From Paenibacillus sp. OV219 (GTDB lineage Bacteria > Bacillota > Bacilli > Paenibacillales > Paenibacillaceae), in assembly GCF_900110075.1 (NCBI RefSeq), contig NZ_FOCJ01000019.1, positions 1-41,564 of the forward strand: a DNA stretch of 41,564 bases, read 5' to 3'. This document shows, in pieces, positions 32,758 to 41,480 of the stretch (positions within the stretch are counted from its first letter, which is position 1; each line of letters opens with the position of its first letter). The translations under genes were made by a program, and so were the position numbers. The notes beneath the pieces were generated by a model. It was not told the origin of the DNA. It made no database searches and saw nothing but the letters and a program-made list of their open reading frames with translations.

Positions 32758-35403
32758 ATGTCTAACCGTACGAAGATGACTGCGATTTTCACAACGATTT
32801 TCGCCCTGCTCGCTTCTGTCATTGCGATTTCCGTCTATCAAACGAATGATCTTCGGAGAACAATACATAAAGTCGAAACGAATTGGATGCCTAGCATTGC
32901 GAAAATCACTATTTTGAAGGACGAATTCACGCAAGTACGCGTGGATCTGCACAAAATCCTGATCACGGGCGATAAAGCGGTGCAAGAACAGCTCGCTGAG
33001 TCGATCCGCAAAGAGCAAGACCAGTTCAAAACGGATTTGTTAGTTTATTCTTACTTGAATAATTCCGATGTAGAAACAGCGATCTATCTGAACGTTGGCA
33101 AGTTCACGGATTCGTATTTCAAGACGGGATTGCTTATCGTCGAAGCCGCTTTGTCAGGAGAGCATGACACCGGCCTCGCCCTGCTCGCCCAACTGTCGCC
33201 GACGCGCCAGCAAGCGGATGCAGCGCTCAACAAATGGGTCGACTACAACTTGAGTGGGACGCAGCGCGACGTTGAGAAATCAGCGAATCAACAATCGCTA
33301 AGCCAAAAGATGGTCATTCTAATCAGCTTGATTGCACTCATAACTGGCGCCATCTTCTTCCTCGTGAATCGTTCCATTCGCCGCCGGGCTAACCGCGATC
33401 TGTCGCTTGAGAAGGAGAAGGCGCAGCAATATCTCGATATCGTCGAGGTCATCATCGTCGCATACGACCCGGACGGTCGGATTACACGGATTAACCGAGA
33501 GGGCTGTCTCTTGCTGGAAAGCTCGGAGAAAGAATTGCTTGGACAGAATTGGTTCAGTAATGCCTTGTTTACTTTTGACGAGAATGAAGGCGCGATATCG
33601 ACAATATCCGGTAAGAAAAGGTTTATTTCCTGGAACAACACCATCGTTCGCGACGAAGCTGGACAGATGATCGGTACGCTGAGGGCTGGGATGGATATCA
33701 CCGAGCGGAAGCAAGCCGAAGAGGCGCTGCATCACTACAAGGAGCATCTGGAGGTACTTGTTGAGGAGCGGACGACGGAGCTTGAGAACAAGAACACGAT
33801 GCTTGAGGAAGCAAAGGAAACAGCGGATACGGCGAATCGTGCGAAGAGTGAGTTCCTCGCCAACATGAGCCACGAGATCCGTACGCCGATGAACGCTGTC
33901 ATTGGACTCAGCTATCTGCTTCAACAGACCGTGCTAACTGAGCAGCAGAAAGGCTATGTGGACAACACGATCATATCTGCAAAGAATCTCATTACGCTCA
34001 TTAATGATGTGCTCGATTTCTCTAAGATCGAAGCGAACAAAGTCGTCATGGAGCAGATTGAGTTTGACCTGTACGAGGTGCTGAACCAAATCTCGAATTT
34101 GGTCAGCATTAAAGCATTCGACAAGGGGCTGAAGCTCCACTTCTCGATTCATCCTGACGTGCCGCAGATACTTGTAGGAGATCCTTTTAGACTCAATCAA
34201 ATATTGCTCAACCTGTCTAATAATGCAGTTAAATTTACGGAAGAGGGTGAAGTGACGTTCGAGGTAGAGATGCTGCGTCAAGATAAGTACGGTGTTACAC
34301 TCGCCTTTGCGGTTCGGGATACGGGCATCGGCATTTCGCGTGAGCAGCAGGACAAGCTGTTCCGTCAGTTCACGCAAGCCGACATGTCAACAACGCGCAA
34401 ATACGGTGGAACCGGGCTTGGCCTTGTCATCAGCAAAAACCTCGTCGAGCTGATGGGCGGCTTCATCGAGGTGCAGAGCGAGCTTGGCGAAGGCAGCTGC
34501 TTCTCCTTCACCGCACAGTTTGGCCACAGCAATGGCAGAGCGCTCGCTTTGCAAGAGGTGGATGACGTTAAACTGAAGTATCTGCGTGTGCTGCTTGTCT
34601 GTGACAATATCGAGATGCAGCAGGTGCTGAAGAAGCAGCTGGAGCAGTTTCAGTGCGTCGTCGGCACAGCGGTATCCGAGGAGGATGCGTTCGAGCATAT
34701 CGCGCGCAGCGGCCGCTATGACCTTGTCATTGTCGACTGGATGCTGCAGCATACCGTTGCCTTGCAGCTCGCGGAACGGATCAAGCTTGCGTTTGCTGCG
34801 CCGCTCCAAGTGATCGTACTGATCAGCGCATATCACGAGCCTGGCTTACTGCAGGTGGAGCAATCGCAGGCAGTCGAGAAGGTGCTGCACTATCCGATCA
34901 GCCAGTCTCAGCTGTACAACGAGATGGTCAATCTGTTCAGGCAGCATTTCCAGACGAAGCATCAGTCGTCGCAGCATACCAAGCAATCGGACAAATACAC
35001 CGCCCTGCGCGGTACTCGCGTGCTGCTTGTAGAGGACAACGAGATTAATCAGCTCGTAGCCAAAGAAATTTTGCGTGAGATGGGCATTCACGTCGATGTC
35101 GCGGAGAACGGGCAGGAAGCAGTCGTTTGGGCAAAGCGTGAGCATTATGACGCCATTCTAATGGATCTGCAGATGCCTGTCATGGACGGCTTTGAGGCGA
35201 CTCAGGCGATTCGAGGATTAGCGCAAGGCAAAGATACACCAATTATTGCGATGACCGCCGATGCCATGAAAGGCGTCAAGGAGCAAGTGCTTGACGCCGG
35301 CATGAATGCGTATATTACGAAGCCGTTCGATCCTATTCAGCTGTTCAGCATTTTGCAGCGTCTCATTCAGAACTATAAAACGAAGGAACCTGCGCATACC
35401 TAG
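32758..35403 (+). CDS. hybrid sensor histidine kinase/response regulator
   Basis: An 881-aa membrane kinase. TM1 (8-26) and TM2 (185-203) enclose a helical sensor region of about 155 residues. Then come a PAS domain (about 220-315), a coiled coil (about 318-355), HisKA with the phosphorylated His in NMSHEIRTPMNAVIG (H372) and a HATPase (GTGLGLVISKNLVELMGG). Two receiver domains follow. The first (about 615-730) is degenerate: it keeps the Asp in VIVDWM but has Tyr for the conserved Lys (VLHYPIS). The second is intact (LVEDNEINQ, ILMDLQMPVMDG, ITKPFD). No HPt domain is present. AAGGAG precedes ATG. Divergent from the 126-aa gene. Confidence 0.93.
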   Translation: MSNRTKMTAIFTTIFALLASVIAISVYQTNDLRRTIHKVETNWMPSIAKITILKDEFTQVRVDLHKILITGDKAVQEQLAESIRKEQDQFKTDLLVYSYLNNSDVETAIYLNVGKFTDSYFKTGLLIVEAALSGEHDTGLALLAQLSPTRQQADAALNKWVDYNLSGTQRDVEKSANQQSLSQKMVILISLIALITGAIFFLVNRSIRRRANRDLSLEKEKAQQYLDIVEVIIVAYDPDGRITRINREGCLLLESSEKELLGQNWFSNALFTFDENEGAISTISGKKRFISWNNTIVRDEAGQMIGTLRAGMDITERKQAEEALHHYKEHLEVLVEERTTELENKNTMLEEAKETADTANRAKSEFLANMSHEIRTPMNAVIGLSYLLQQTVLTEQQKGYVDNTIISAKNLITLINDVLDFSKIEANKVVMEQIEFDLYEVLNQISNLVSIKAFDKGLKLHFSIHPDVPQILVGDPFRLNQILLNLSNNAVKFTEEGEVTFEVEMLRQDKYGVTLAFAVRDTGIGISREQQDKLFRQFTQADMSTTRKYGGTGLGLVISKNLVELMGGFIEVQSELGEGSCFSFTAQFGHSNGRALALQEVDDVKLKYLRVLLVCDNIEMQQVLKKQLEQFQCVVGTAVSEEDAFEHIARSGRYDLVIVDWMLQHTVALQLAERIKLAFAAPLQVIVLISAYHEPGLLQVEQSQAVEKVLHYPISQSQLYNEMVNLFRQHFQTKHQSSQHTKQSDKYTALRGTRVLLVEDNEINQLVAKEILREMGIHVDVAENGQEAVVWAKREHYDAILMDLQMPVMDGFEATQAIRGLAQGKDTPIIAMTADAMKGVKEQVLDAGMNAYITKPFDPIQLFSILQRLIQNYKTKEPAHT

Positions 35404-35407
35404 TCGT

Positions 35408-35455
35408 AAAGCGCCGTATTCGGGGGCATGAATGCCTTTTGAATGACGGCGCTTT
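35408..35455 (+). terminator. stem-loop after the hybrid kinase
   Basis: AAAGCGCCGT and ACGGCGCTTT form a 10-bp stem with an inner GGCAT/ATGCC hairpin. The T-run is weak, so termination is likely but not certain. The rest of the 35404-35546 gap holds no clear feature. Confidence 0.55.
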
Positions 35456-35576
35456 ATCACATTAATAGGTCTTTAGAACCTGTAACTTTAGAACTAGTAA
35501 AATAGAGGGATTTAAGCCCTTTATGTCGAATAGTTAGACATAGCACATGTATGTACCGAAGGGAATTGTGATTGTC

Positions 35577-35990
35577 ATGCGAGCAGCAACTGAAAGGGCT
35601 GAGCCTTCGAACGAGGCCGGATTTACCCTGGTCGAAATATTAACTTGCCTCGTCGTCATTGCTATTGCTGGACTTGCGATGACGGCTTTTTTTGTCCATG
35701 CGCTCACATATGCCAAAGGAAATCAGAACAAGACCGTTATGATCAATCTGGCGCGCAATACGCTGTTTTACATGCAGAAGCAGACTGACTTCGATGAGAT
35801 GAATACCTATTTCAAGATCGGACAGCCGCTTGGTATCGGGGAGAAGCGCAAAGTCATTAATTCGGACGGGTGCCCGTCAGGGAGCAGCTTCTGTACGGAT
35901 TATGCCGCGCTTGTTGCGGATCCGGGAACATTCGTCTATATTTTGAACCCGAAAATAAACGGCGTGCCTTATCGCGTCGCCATCAGCTGA
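35577..35990 (+). CDS. type IV prepilin-like protein (PilV/ComGD type)
   Basis: A 137-aa prepilin-like protein. The class III signal is AGFTLVEILTCLVVIAIAGL, cleaved after Gly and methylated on Phe, with the Glu at position +5 and the hydrophobic helix following. The remainder (NLARNTLFYMQKQ) resembles minor pilins. AAGGG lies upstream of ATG 35577; an ATG at 35547 and a GTG between them are alternatives. The stop overlaps the probable start of pilM (CTGA). No pilB, pilC or pilD is seen nearby, so the set is partial here. Confidence 0.8.
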   Translation: MRAATERAEPSNEAGFTLVEILTCLVVIAIAGLAMTAFFVHALTYAKGNQNKTVMINLARNTLFYMQKQTDFDEMNTYFKIGQPLGIGEKRKVINSDGCPSGSSFCTDYAALVADPGTFVYILNPKINGVPYRVAIS

Positions 35991-36676
35991 ATCTAACAGG
36001 CTCCAAAACCATTGGCTTAACCATCGATGAGACTGGCATCCGCTATGCCAGCTTGCGCAAGAAGAAAGCTTGGACGATCGACCGTTCAGGATTTCTCGCC
36101 TTTCCAGACGGCATCATCGTGGATGATCAGCTAGCGAATGCAGCAGGGATTCGTGGATCTTTTAAAAAATGGGTGCATAAGGAGAAGCTTACCGGCGCAT
36201 CTGTTACGCTAGCTGTACCAACCTCGCAAATTATCGTACGCAAAATGCGCATTCCTTCAACGAACACCAAGGAGCTTCGGTATCTCATCGAACTGGAAGT
36301 CGAAACGACGCTTCATCTGCCTTTTGAGGAGCCGGTTTACGATTATTTGATCATGAGCAAGGACGAGGAAAGCACGCATGTTCTTATTTTCGCTGCTCCG
36401 CTCAAATTGATTCGCTCTGCGGTCGAGCTGCTTCAAGAAGCCCGTCTTCGTGTCAAAATGGTCTCCTTTCCCGCAGCCGCGCTCGCCAAATCGTTATTTA
36501 CGCAGCAGGCGGAGAAGACGAGCGAAACGATGGTCATCCATCTCGGCGATATGGCCATGGAGATCTTCATGTTCCATGAGGGCAGCCCGATCTTTATGCG
36601 CACCATCTCACTGGGAGCTTGGCAGCCACGAGTCTGGTCAGTTGAGCCAGTTCCAGGTTGGCGAACTAACCGCTGA
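35987..36676 (+). pseudogene. pilM: PilM N-terminal part (frameshifted PilMN)
   Basis: Encodes an actin-like PilM N-terminal region (IGLTIDETGIRYASLRKKKA, then MRIPSTNTKELRYLIELEVE and PFEEPVYDYLI). No ATG, GTG or TTG fits the natural start. The CTG at 35987 (LNLTGSKTIGLT...) overlaps the prepilin stop as CTGA, and an alternative GTG at 35870 lies inside the prepilin gene in another frame. After ISLGA the frame runs into unrelated residues and stops at 36676. Removing one T from GCTTGG at 36619-36620 joins it to the next frame as ISLGA-GSHESGQLSQ. It is a real frameshift or a sequencing error. Confidence 0.82.
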
Positions 36677-37511
36677 AATTTCCCGGATTCTTAACTTCTA
36701 TCAGTTCGGACTCCACGAGGGAGCCTCGCGGATTACGAAAGCGATTGTAGCTGGCGCCCCAATCGTCAAACAAAGTCTCATCGCTGCTCTGCGTGAAACC
36801 CATCCGGACATTGACATGAACGATACAGCCTTCCATGCATTCGAGCCGAATATCTTCGCAGGCAGACAAGGCGCTTACTTACTGCCGGCCGGTCTTGCTT
36901 TGCCACGTAATCCGAGCTTTACGATTAACCTGCTGCCTCGCCGCGCAACGAGCGAATCCAAGAGATTCCCGGCAACAATAGTCGTTGCGATTATCATCTG
37001 GCTGCTTCTGACGGCATTGTCCAGCTATTCTTATCTGAATAATCGATCTGAAGAAGCGATTCAAACCGCACGAGTACAATCGCTGAACGATCAGATCGCG
37101 CTGCTGGAGAATGAACTCATCTCCGGAGCAGCAGGTAGCCAGTCGAACCCACTAAGAGAGATTAAAGCGATCAAGAGCAAGCAGCGGAACGTTGTGGCTA
37201 TCGCACGTGAGCTTGATCAGAAATTGCCCGCTGGAGCAGTTAACCGAACGATCAGCTATTCCGAGCAAGGTCAAATCGCTCTCAGCACTAGCTTCCTGAA
37301 GCTAGCTGATTTGTCTCGTTACTTGTTTGATTTGCACCGCATGTCCTTTGCTGAAGATGCTGCCCTGCAAACGATGTCCCGCAGCGAGATCGTCGCTACA
37401 TCTACAGGCAATGGAGGAGTTGCCGTAAACAAGCCATATACGGCTACATTCTCCATTAAGTTGAAGCAGCAGATGCCGAAGGAGGAGGAGACCGATGGAA
37501 CAGCTAAATAA
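36621..37511 (+). CDS. pilN: PilM C-terminal part fused to PilN
   Basis: Reads in the frame restored by removing one T at 36619-36620. First comes the PilM C-terminal region (VGELTAEISRILNFYQFG and later GAYLLPAGLALP), then without a stop the PilN start (INLLPRRATSESKR), a membrane helix (TIVVAIIIWLLLTALSSYSY) and a coiled-coil/periplasmic part. PilMN fusions occur in some Clostridia, so the fusion may be natural. PilN anchors the PilM/PilO platform of the pilus machine. The gene overlaps the pilO start by 17 nt. Confidence 0.75.
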   Translation, partial: GSHESGQLSQFQVGELTAEISRILNFYQFGLHEGASRITKAIVAGAPIVKQSLIAALRETHPDIDMNDTAFHAFEPNIFAGRQGAYLLPAGLALPRNPSFTINLLPRRATSESKRFPATIVVAIIIWLLLTALSSYSYLNNRSEEAIQTARVQSLNDQIALLENELISGAAGSQSNPLREIKAIKSKQRNVVAIARELDQKLPAGAVNRTISYSEQGQIALSTSFLKLADLSRYLFDLHRMSFAEDAALQTMSRSEIVATSTGNGGVAVNKPYTATFSIKLKQQMPKEEETDGTAK

Positions 37512-38172
37512 GAACCGTTCGCTCGCCGTGCTTCTCATCGCGCTGCTCTTTCTTCTCCTATTCGCGGCTTACACTTTTTTGATTAAGCCTTCTTCAGGCA
37601 GCGATTCAGAGCAACAAGCAGAAATCGAACGTCTCACCAGCCAGGCCGAGCTGCTTGGCAAGAAGGTCTCTGAGAATAAGCAAGCGAATAAGGCATACTC
37701 CGAAGCTAGTGTACAGAACGCGCTGCCCCTCTGGGATAACACCGAGCAGTTATTGCTCGATTTGCAGCGGATTGAGCAAGAGACAGGCACCGCAACCATT
37801 ACAGCGACCTTTAATGCCGATACATTAGGAGAACAAACCGCCGGTAACACAGACAGCGCGACCCTAGATGGCACTAGCGACAGTACTAGCTCAGACGGTA
37901 CCGCCACCACCGATAGCACCGGATCGGCTTCGCTTGGACCCAGTGTGAAGAAGCTTAAAGTTTCAGCCGTTATCAAAGGGCGTTACGCAGATGTACTTCG
38001 TTATGTGGAGAAGCTCCAGCGCATGCCGCGGCTCGTTACCGTGGAATCCTTCGATGCGGTAAAAGCAAGCACTGCTGACAAACCGATCTCGGCGAATATT
38101 ACATTCACCGCCTACTTCGATCCATCATATAAACCGCTCGTCAAGCAGGTTATTTTGCCCTACTCGGATTGA
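37495..38172 (+). CDS. pilO: PilO-like type IV pilus assembly protein
   Basis: A 225-aa protein with one N-terminal membrane helix (LAVLLIALLFLLLFAAYTFLI), a coiled coil (about 39-75), a Ser/Thr/Gly-rich linker (about 110-150) and a C-terminal ferredoxin-like part (GRYADVLRYVEKLQRMPRLV). This is the PilO layout. GGAGGAGG precedes ATG, which lies inside the end of the PilMN frame, so translation is coupled. The low-complexity linker is longer than usual. It ends the pilus operon. Confidence 0.82.
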   Translation: MEQLNKNRSLAVLLIALLFLLLFAAYTFLIKPSSGSDSEQQAEIERLTSQAELLGKKVSENKQANKAYSEASVQNALPLWDNTEQLLLDLQRIEQETGTATITATFNADTLGEQTAGNTDSATLDGTSDSTSSDGTATTDSTGSASLGPSVKKLKVSAVIKGRYADVLRYVEKLQRMPRLVTVESFDAVKASTADKPISANITFTAYFDPSYKPLVKQVILPYSD

Positions 38173-38174
38173 AC

Positions 38175-38217
38175 AAGAGCCGCGCCTACCACCGAATAGC
38201 TGGTAAACGCGGCTCTT
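38175..38217 (+). terminator. terminator after pilO
   Basis: AAGAGCCGCG and CGCGGCTCTT pair perfectly, with an inner TACCA/TGGTA stem, followed by TTCAC. The T-run is short. Confidence 0.7.
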
Positions 38218-38301
38218 TCACTGTAAAGCATGTATACCTGCTTCTACTGCTTGCCATAATAAACAAGGTTTCCCATTAAACAAAATTGGAGGAGAGTATT
38301 C

Positions 38302-38904
38302 ATGTCCAAACCAGATAACCATGCATCCTCCATGCGGCTATTCGTCGCCGTTCCCTTACCAAGTGAAATCAAACAAGTGATATCTACATGGTCTTCCATT
38401 CTGCAGCAGCAACCACAATTTCAATTTCGCAAATGGGTTTATCCCGAAGATTTGCACATTACACTCCAATTTCTCGGAGACACACGATCAGATCGAATAC
38501 CATATATTATCGATGGCTTACGTACTGCTGTCACCGAAATAACGCCGTTTCAAATTTGCATAGAATCACTCGGCACATTCGGTCGTCCAAATTTCCCGTC
38601 AGTGCTGTGGAGTGCAATAGGTGGCGAGGTAAATCAACTTCGCTTCTTGCAGGAGCAGGTCGTCTCTAAGCTTAGCCCGCTCGGCTTTGCGCCAGAAGAG
38701 CGTCCTTACCATCCTCATCTTACTCTAGCACGTAAATATAACAGCGAAGTACCTCTCTCTCCATCAACGCTTACACTTCACCAGGAACCGTCTTCAGCAG
38801 AAGGAAAGCCGTTGCAATGGCTATCAGACTCGATCGTCCTCTATGCCACTCACATGCATGAGCAGCCGATGTACGAAGCTGTAACGGTTGTTAGATATAC
38901 TTAA
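38302..38904 (+). CDS. thpR: RNA 2',3'-cyclic phosphodiesterase ThpR
   Basis: A 200-aa 2H phosphoesterase. Two H-x-T-x motifs are visible: HITL in WVYPEDLHITLQFLGD and HLTL in YHPHLTLARKYN. It hydrolyses 2',3'-cyclic phosphate ends of RNA to 2'-phosphate. GGAGGAG lies before the ATG. The N-terminal MSKPDNHASS part is a short extra before the family start MRLFVAVPLP, so ATG 38332 could be an alternative, but the ribosome site favours 38302. Monocistronic, ended by a perfect terminator. Confidence 0.92.
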   Translation: MSKPDNHASSMRLFVAVPLPSEIKQVISTWSSILQQQPQFQFRKWVYPEDLHITLQFLGDTRSDRIPYIIDGLRTAVTEITPFQICIESLGTFGRPNFPSVLWSAIGGEVNQLRFLQEQVVSKLSPLGFAPEERPYHPHLTLARKYNSEVPLSPSTLTLHQEPSSAEGKPLQWLSDSIVLYATHMHEQPMYEAVTVVRYT

Positions 38905-38939
38905 AAAGAGCGCAGACCACTAAGGTCTGCGCTCTTTTT
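38903..38939. terminator. bidirectional terminator
   Basis: AAAAAGAGCGCAGACC and GGTCTGCGCTCTTTTT form a 16-bp stem with a 5-nt loop. T-runs on both strands serve the ThpR gene and the convergent SLH gene. Confidence 0.92.
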
Positions 38940-38940
38940 A

Positions 38941-41046
38941 TTAAGACTGCGGTGTATAAGTGACGTTGTACGTAATAATCGTTGTCTTGCCATAAATGTT
39001 ACTCGCTACGATTTTGAACGTATTCAAACCCGGTACCAAATCAACATTCATCGAGTTGGAATAAACCAGTTGATCATTCACATACACCTTCGGGTAGCTG
39101 TCGTTATCATCACTTGCCGTCCAAGTAAGTGTAATGCGGCTCGATGAGGTTGTCTCCGGCGCATACCCGAGCGTCAAACGAGGAGCGCTAGGTTCAAAAA
39201 CAATCGTATGCGTCTCCTCGACCGATTTGCCGAAGCTGTTAGTCGCTTTGAACGTCAGCGTGTTCGTACCAGGCTCCAAGTCAATGCGAGTGCTGGATCC
39301 ATACATTTGTTGATCGTTAATAAATACTTTCGGATAGCTGTCATTCGTGTCCGTCACACTCCACGAAACCGAGATCGAGCTCTGTGTCGTTGTTACCGAG
39401 ATCGGATTGACGTTAAGTACCGGTCCACCTGTATTGAAGGTAATGGTTCTCGTAACCTCACTTGATTTACCTGAGCTATTAGTCGCCTTTACCGTAATCG
39501 TATTCAATCCTGGCGACAAATCAATGTTCGCACTCGAACCGTATACCTGCTGGTTATTAACGAACACCTTCGGATAGGAATCATTCTTATCTGATACAGT
39601 CCAGCTAATTGTTATGGAATCTTTGTCCGTCGTTGCAGGCAGCGAGTTAACTGTCAGTACAGGTGCACCGCTCATTAAAACAACAGTCTTCGTCACTTCT
39701 GTTGACTTGCCTAAGCTGTTGACTGCCTTAATTGTAAACGTATTTGTCCCTTCCTCCAAGTCAACCGTTACGCTCGTGCCATAGACCTGATCGCCGTTAA
39801 AGTAAACCTTTGGATAGGAATCATTCTTATCAGAAACAGTCCAGCTAACCGTGATCGTTGATTTGTCCGTAGTAGCCGGTACGTTAAGCACGTTCAAGGT
39901 TGGACCGCCGCTTTGGAAAGTAATATGCTTCGTAACGGTTGTTTCCTTGCCGAAGCTGTTCGTCGCTGTCACTTCGATCGTATTATCGCCTTCTTCAAGC
40001 TCTACGTTCATGGATGTTCCATACGTCCGCTCGTCATTCACCGTCACGACCGGATAATTATCGTTCTCATCCTTTACAGTCCACGTTACTGTGATCGTTT
40101 GTTTATCTGTCGTTTCAGGTACTCCCTTCACTTCAAGAGTAGGCGCACCTTTTTCATACTTCACCGTCTTCGTAACCGTTTGCGTTTTTCCGCCTGCCAT
40201 GCGAGCAGTTACGGTATACGTATATACACCTTCTGCGTCCAGTGGGACTCCTACGCGGAACTGGCCTTGAACAACCTCAATTTCCTTGTTGTTCAGATAA
40301 ACCTTAGCACCTTTCGTCACATCACCGCTAATATAGAAAGTTGACGTTGTTATAGTCTCTGGTGCATCAACATTCAATGTCAGCTGTGCTTGTGAGTCGC
40401 CCGCAGCGCCTTTGATGACGCGATACAACAGCGCCGCAGATTCTGCGCGAGTAACCGGCTTGTCCGGCATAAACGTTCCATCAGAGTATCCGCTGATCAG
40501 CTTCTTCTCGACTGCTAGAGCGACATAAGTTCTTACGTTAGGTGAGATGTTCTCTTCATCTCCGAAACGGTCCAGCACATCAGAGTTTTCGAGCTCATCG
40601 GGCTGATAGTTCAATGTCTTAACAAGCGCTACCGCAACATCTTCGCGTGTCGCCTTACCGGTAGGATCAAAGAACGCGCGACCTGAAGGAGGATAATAAC
40701 CAGTCAAAAAGTCTTTAGCTGCCTCAACCGCTCCATAGGACCAACGGGATTTCGATACATCCGCAAATGTTTGCTCACTAGCAGCTGGAACATCGAGCAT
40801 AAAAGCTCGTGTAATCAGGGAAGCGAACTCTTCGCGCGATACCGGATTGTTCGGTTTGAACGTGTTGTCTTTATAACCACCAACAACACCAAGCGCAGTC
40901 ATGCTATCGATAGCGTCCTTCGCCCAGTAGGTATCACCGACGTCCTTGAACGTCTTCTCTGCATCTGCGTGAGCAGCCCCGGAAAATGAAAAAATGAGTA
41001 TGAACAGCCATACAAATGAAATTGATGCGATTAACCTTCTTTTCAT
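38941..41046 (-). CDS. SLH domain protein with five Ig-like repeats
   Basis: A 701-aa surface protein. A signal peptide (LIASISFVWLFILIFSFSGA, then AHA) is followed by three SLH domains (about 33-215) that bind the cell-wall polymer, one divergent beta module (221-300) and five repeats of exactly 80 aa (301-380, 381-460, 461-540, 541-620, 621-701). Each repeat has SWTV-type strands and a YPKV core and looks like a bacterial Ig/cadherin-like domain. GGAGGG precedes ATG. It is likely to be an S-layer or adhesin-type protein; no enzyme domain is seen. Monocistronic. Confidence 0.92.
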   Translation of the reverse strand: MKRRLIASISFVWLFILIFSFSGAAHADAEKTFKDVGDTYWAKDAIDSMTALGVVGGYKDNTFKPNNPVSREEFASLITRAFMLDVPAASEQTFADVSKSRWSYGAVEAAKDFLTGYYPPSGRAFFDPTGKATREDVAVALVKTLNYQPDELENSDVLDRFGDEENISPNVRTYVALAVEKKLISGYSDGTFMPDKPVTRAESAALLYRVIKGAAGDSQAQLTLNVDAPETITTSTFYISGDVTKGAKVYLNNKEIEVVQGQFRVGVPLDAEGVYTYTVTARMAGGKTQTVTKTVKYEKGAPTLEVKGVPETTDKQTITVTWTVKDENDNYPVVTVNDERTYGTSMNVELEEGDNTIEVTATNSFGKETTVTKHITFQSGGPTLNVLNVPATTDKSTITVSWTVSDKNDSYPKVYFNGDQVYGTSVTVDLEEGTNTFTIKAVNSLGKSTEVTKTVVLMSGAPVLTVNSLPATTDKDSITISWTVSDKNDSYPKVFVNNQQVYGSSANIDLSPGLNTITVKATNSSGKSSEVTRTITFNTGGPVLNVNPISVTTTQSSISVSWSVTDTNDSYPKVFINDQQMYGSSTRIDLEPGTNTLTFKATNSFGKSVEETHTIVFEPSAPRLTLGYAPETTSSSRITLTWTASDDNDSYPKVYVNDQLVYSNSMNVDLVPGLNTFKIVASNIYGKTTIITYNVTYTPQS
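38944..40146. repeat. five 240-bp in-frame tandem repeats
   Basis: Codes for residues 301-701 of the SLH protein. The period is 80 codons, the last repeat has one extra codon, and no unit is truncated. Nucleotide identity is highest between the second and third coding repeats, where a GGATAGGAATCATTCTTATC block is identical. Confidence 0.85.
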
Positions 41047-41194
41047 GCGACTTACCCTCCACGTCTCGACATATTAGTTACAATGGCTCACTCATTCTAT
41101 CACAGAAGCACTATGAAACTATGTCGAACAATGTCGGTTATATGCTTTTTTTCAAGATAATACCACTAACGACCTAGTTCTGAAAGCAACAAAA

Positions 41195-41216
41195 AATCCT
41201 TGCCTAAGCAAGGATT
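41195..41216 (-). terminator. terminator of the rRNA/tRNA operon
   Basis: AATCCTTGC and GCAAGGATT form a perfect 9-bp stem with a 4-nt loop. On the minus strand it is followed by TTTTTTG. It lies just after tRNA-Gly. Confidence 0.88.
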
Positions 41217-41241
41217 GTAATTGAAGTAATATGCACTTATA

Positions 41242-41316
41242 TGGAGCGGAAGACGGGAATCGAACCCGCGACCCTCGCCTTGGCAAGGCGATGCTCTACC
41301 GCTGAGCCACTTCCGC
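41242..41316 (-). tRNA. tRNA-Gly (GCC)
   Basis: The reverse complement gives a complete cloverleaf: acceptor GCGGAAG/CTTCCGC, anticodon arm CGCCT-TGCCA-AGGCG with anticodon GCC, T arm GCGGGTTCGATTCCCGT, and encoded CCA. It is the last gene of the minus-strand rrn-linked tRNA pair. Confidence 0.97.
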
Positions 41317-41323
41317 ATATAAA

Positions 41324-41399
<76 letters not shown>

Positions 41400-41480
41400 A
41401 TAGTATTGAGGTAATTAACACCCTGAAAACTGGATACGAACCTTTGCGAAGGTTTCTTACTTTAGCTGATTTCACTTATT

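Noticed and set aside
41400..41480. 5S rRNA gene
   Set aside because: The gap is too short and contains no 5S-like sequence.
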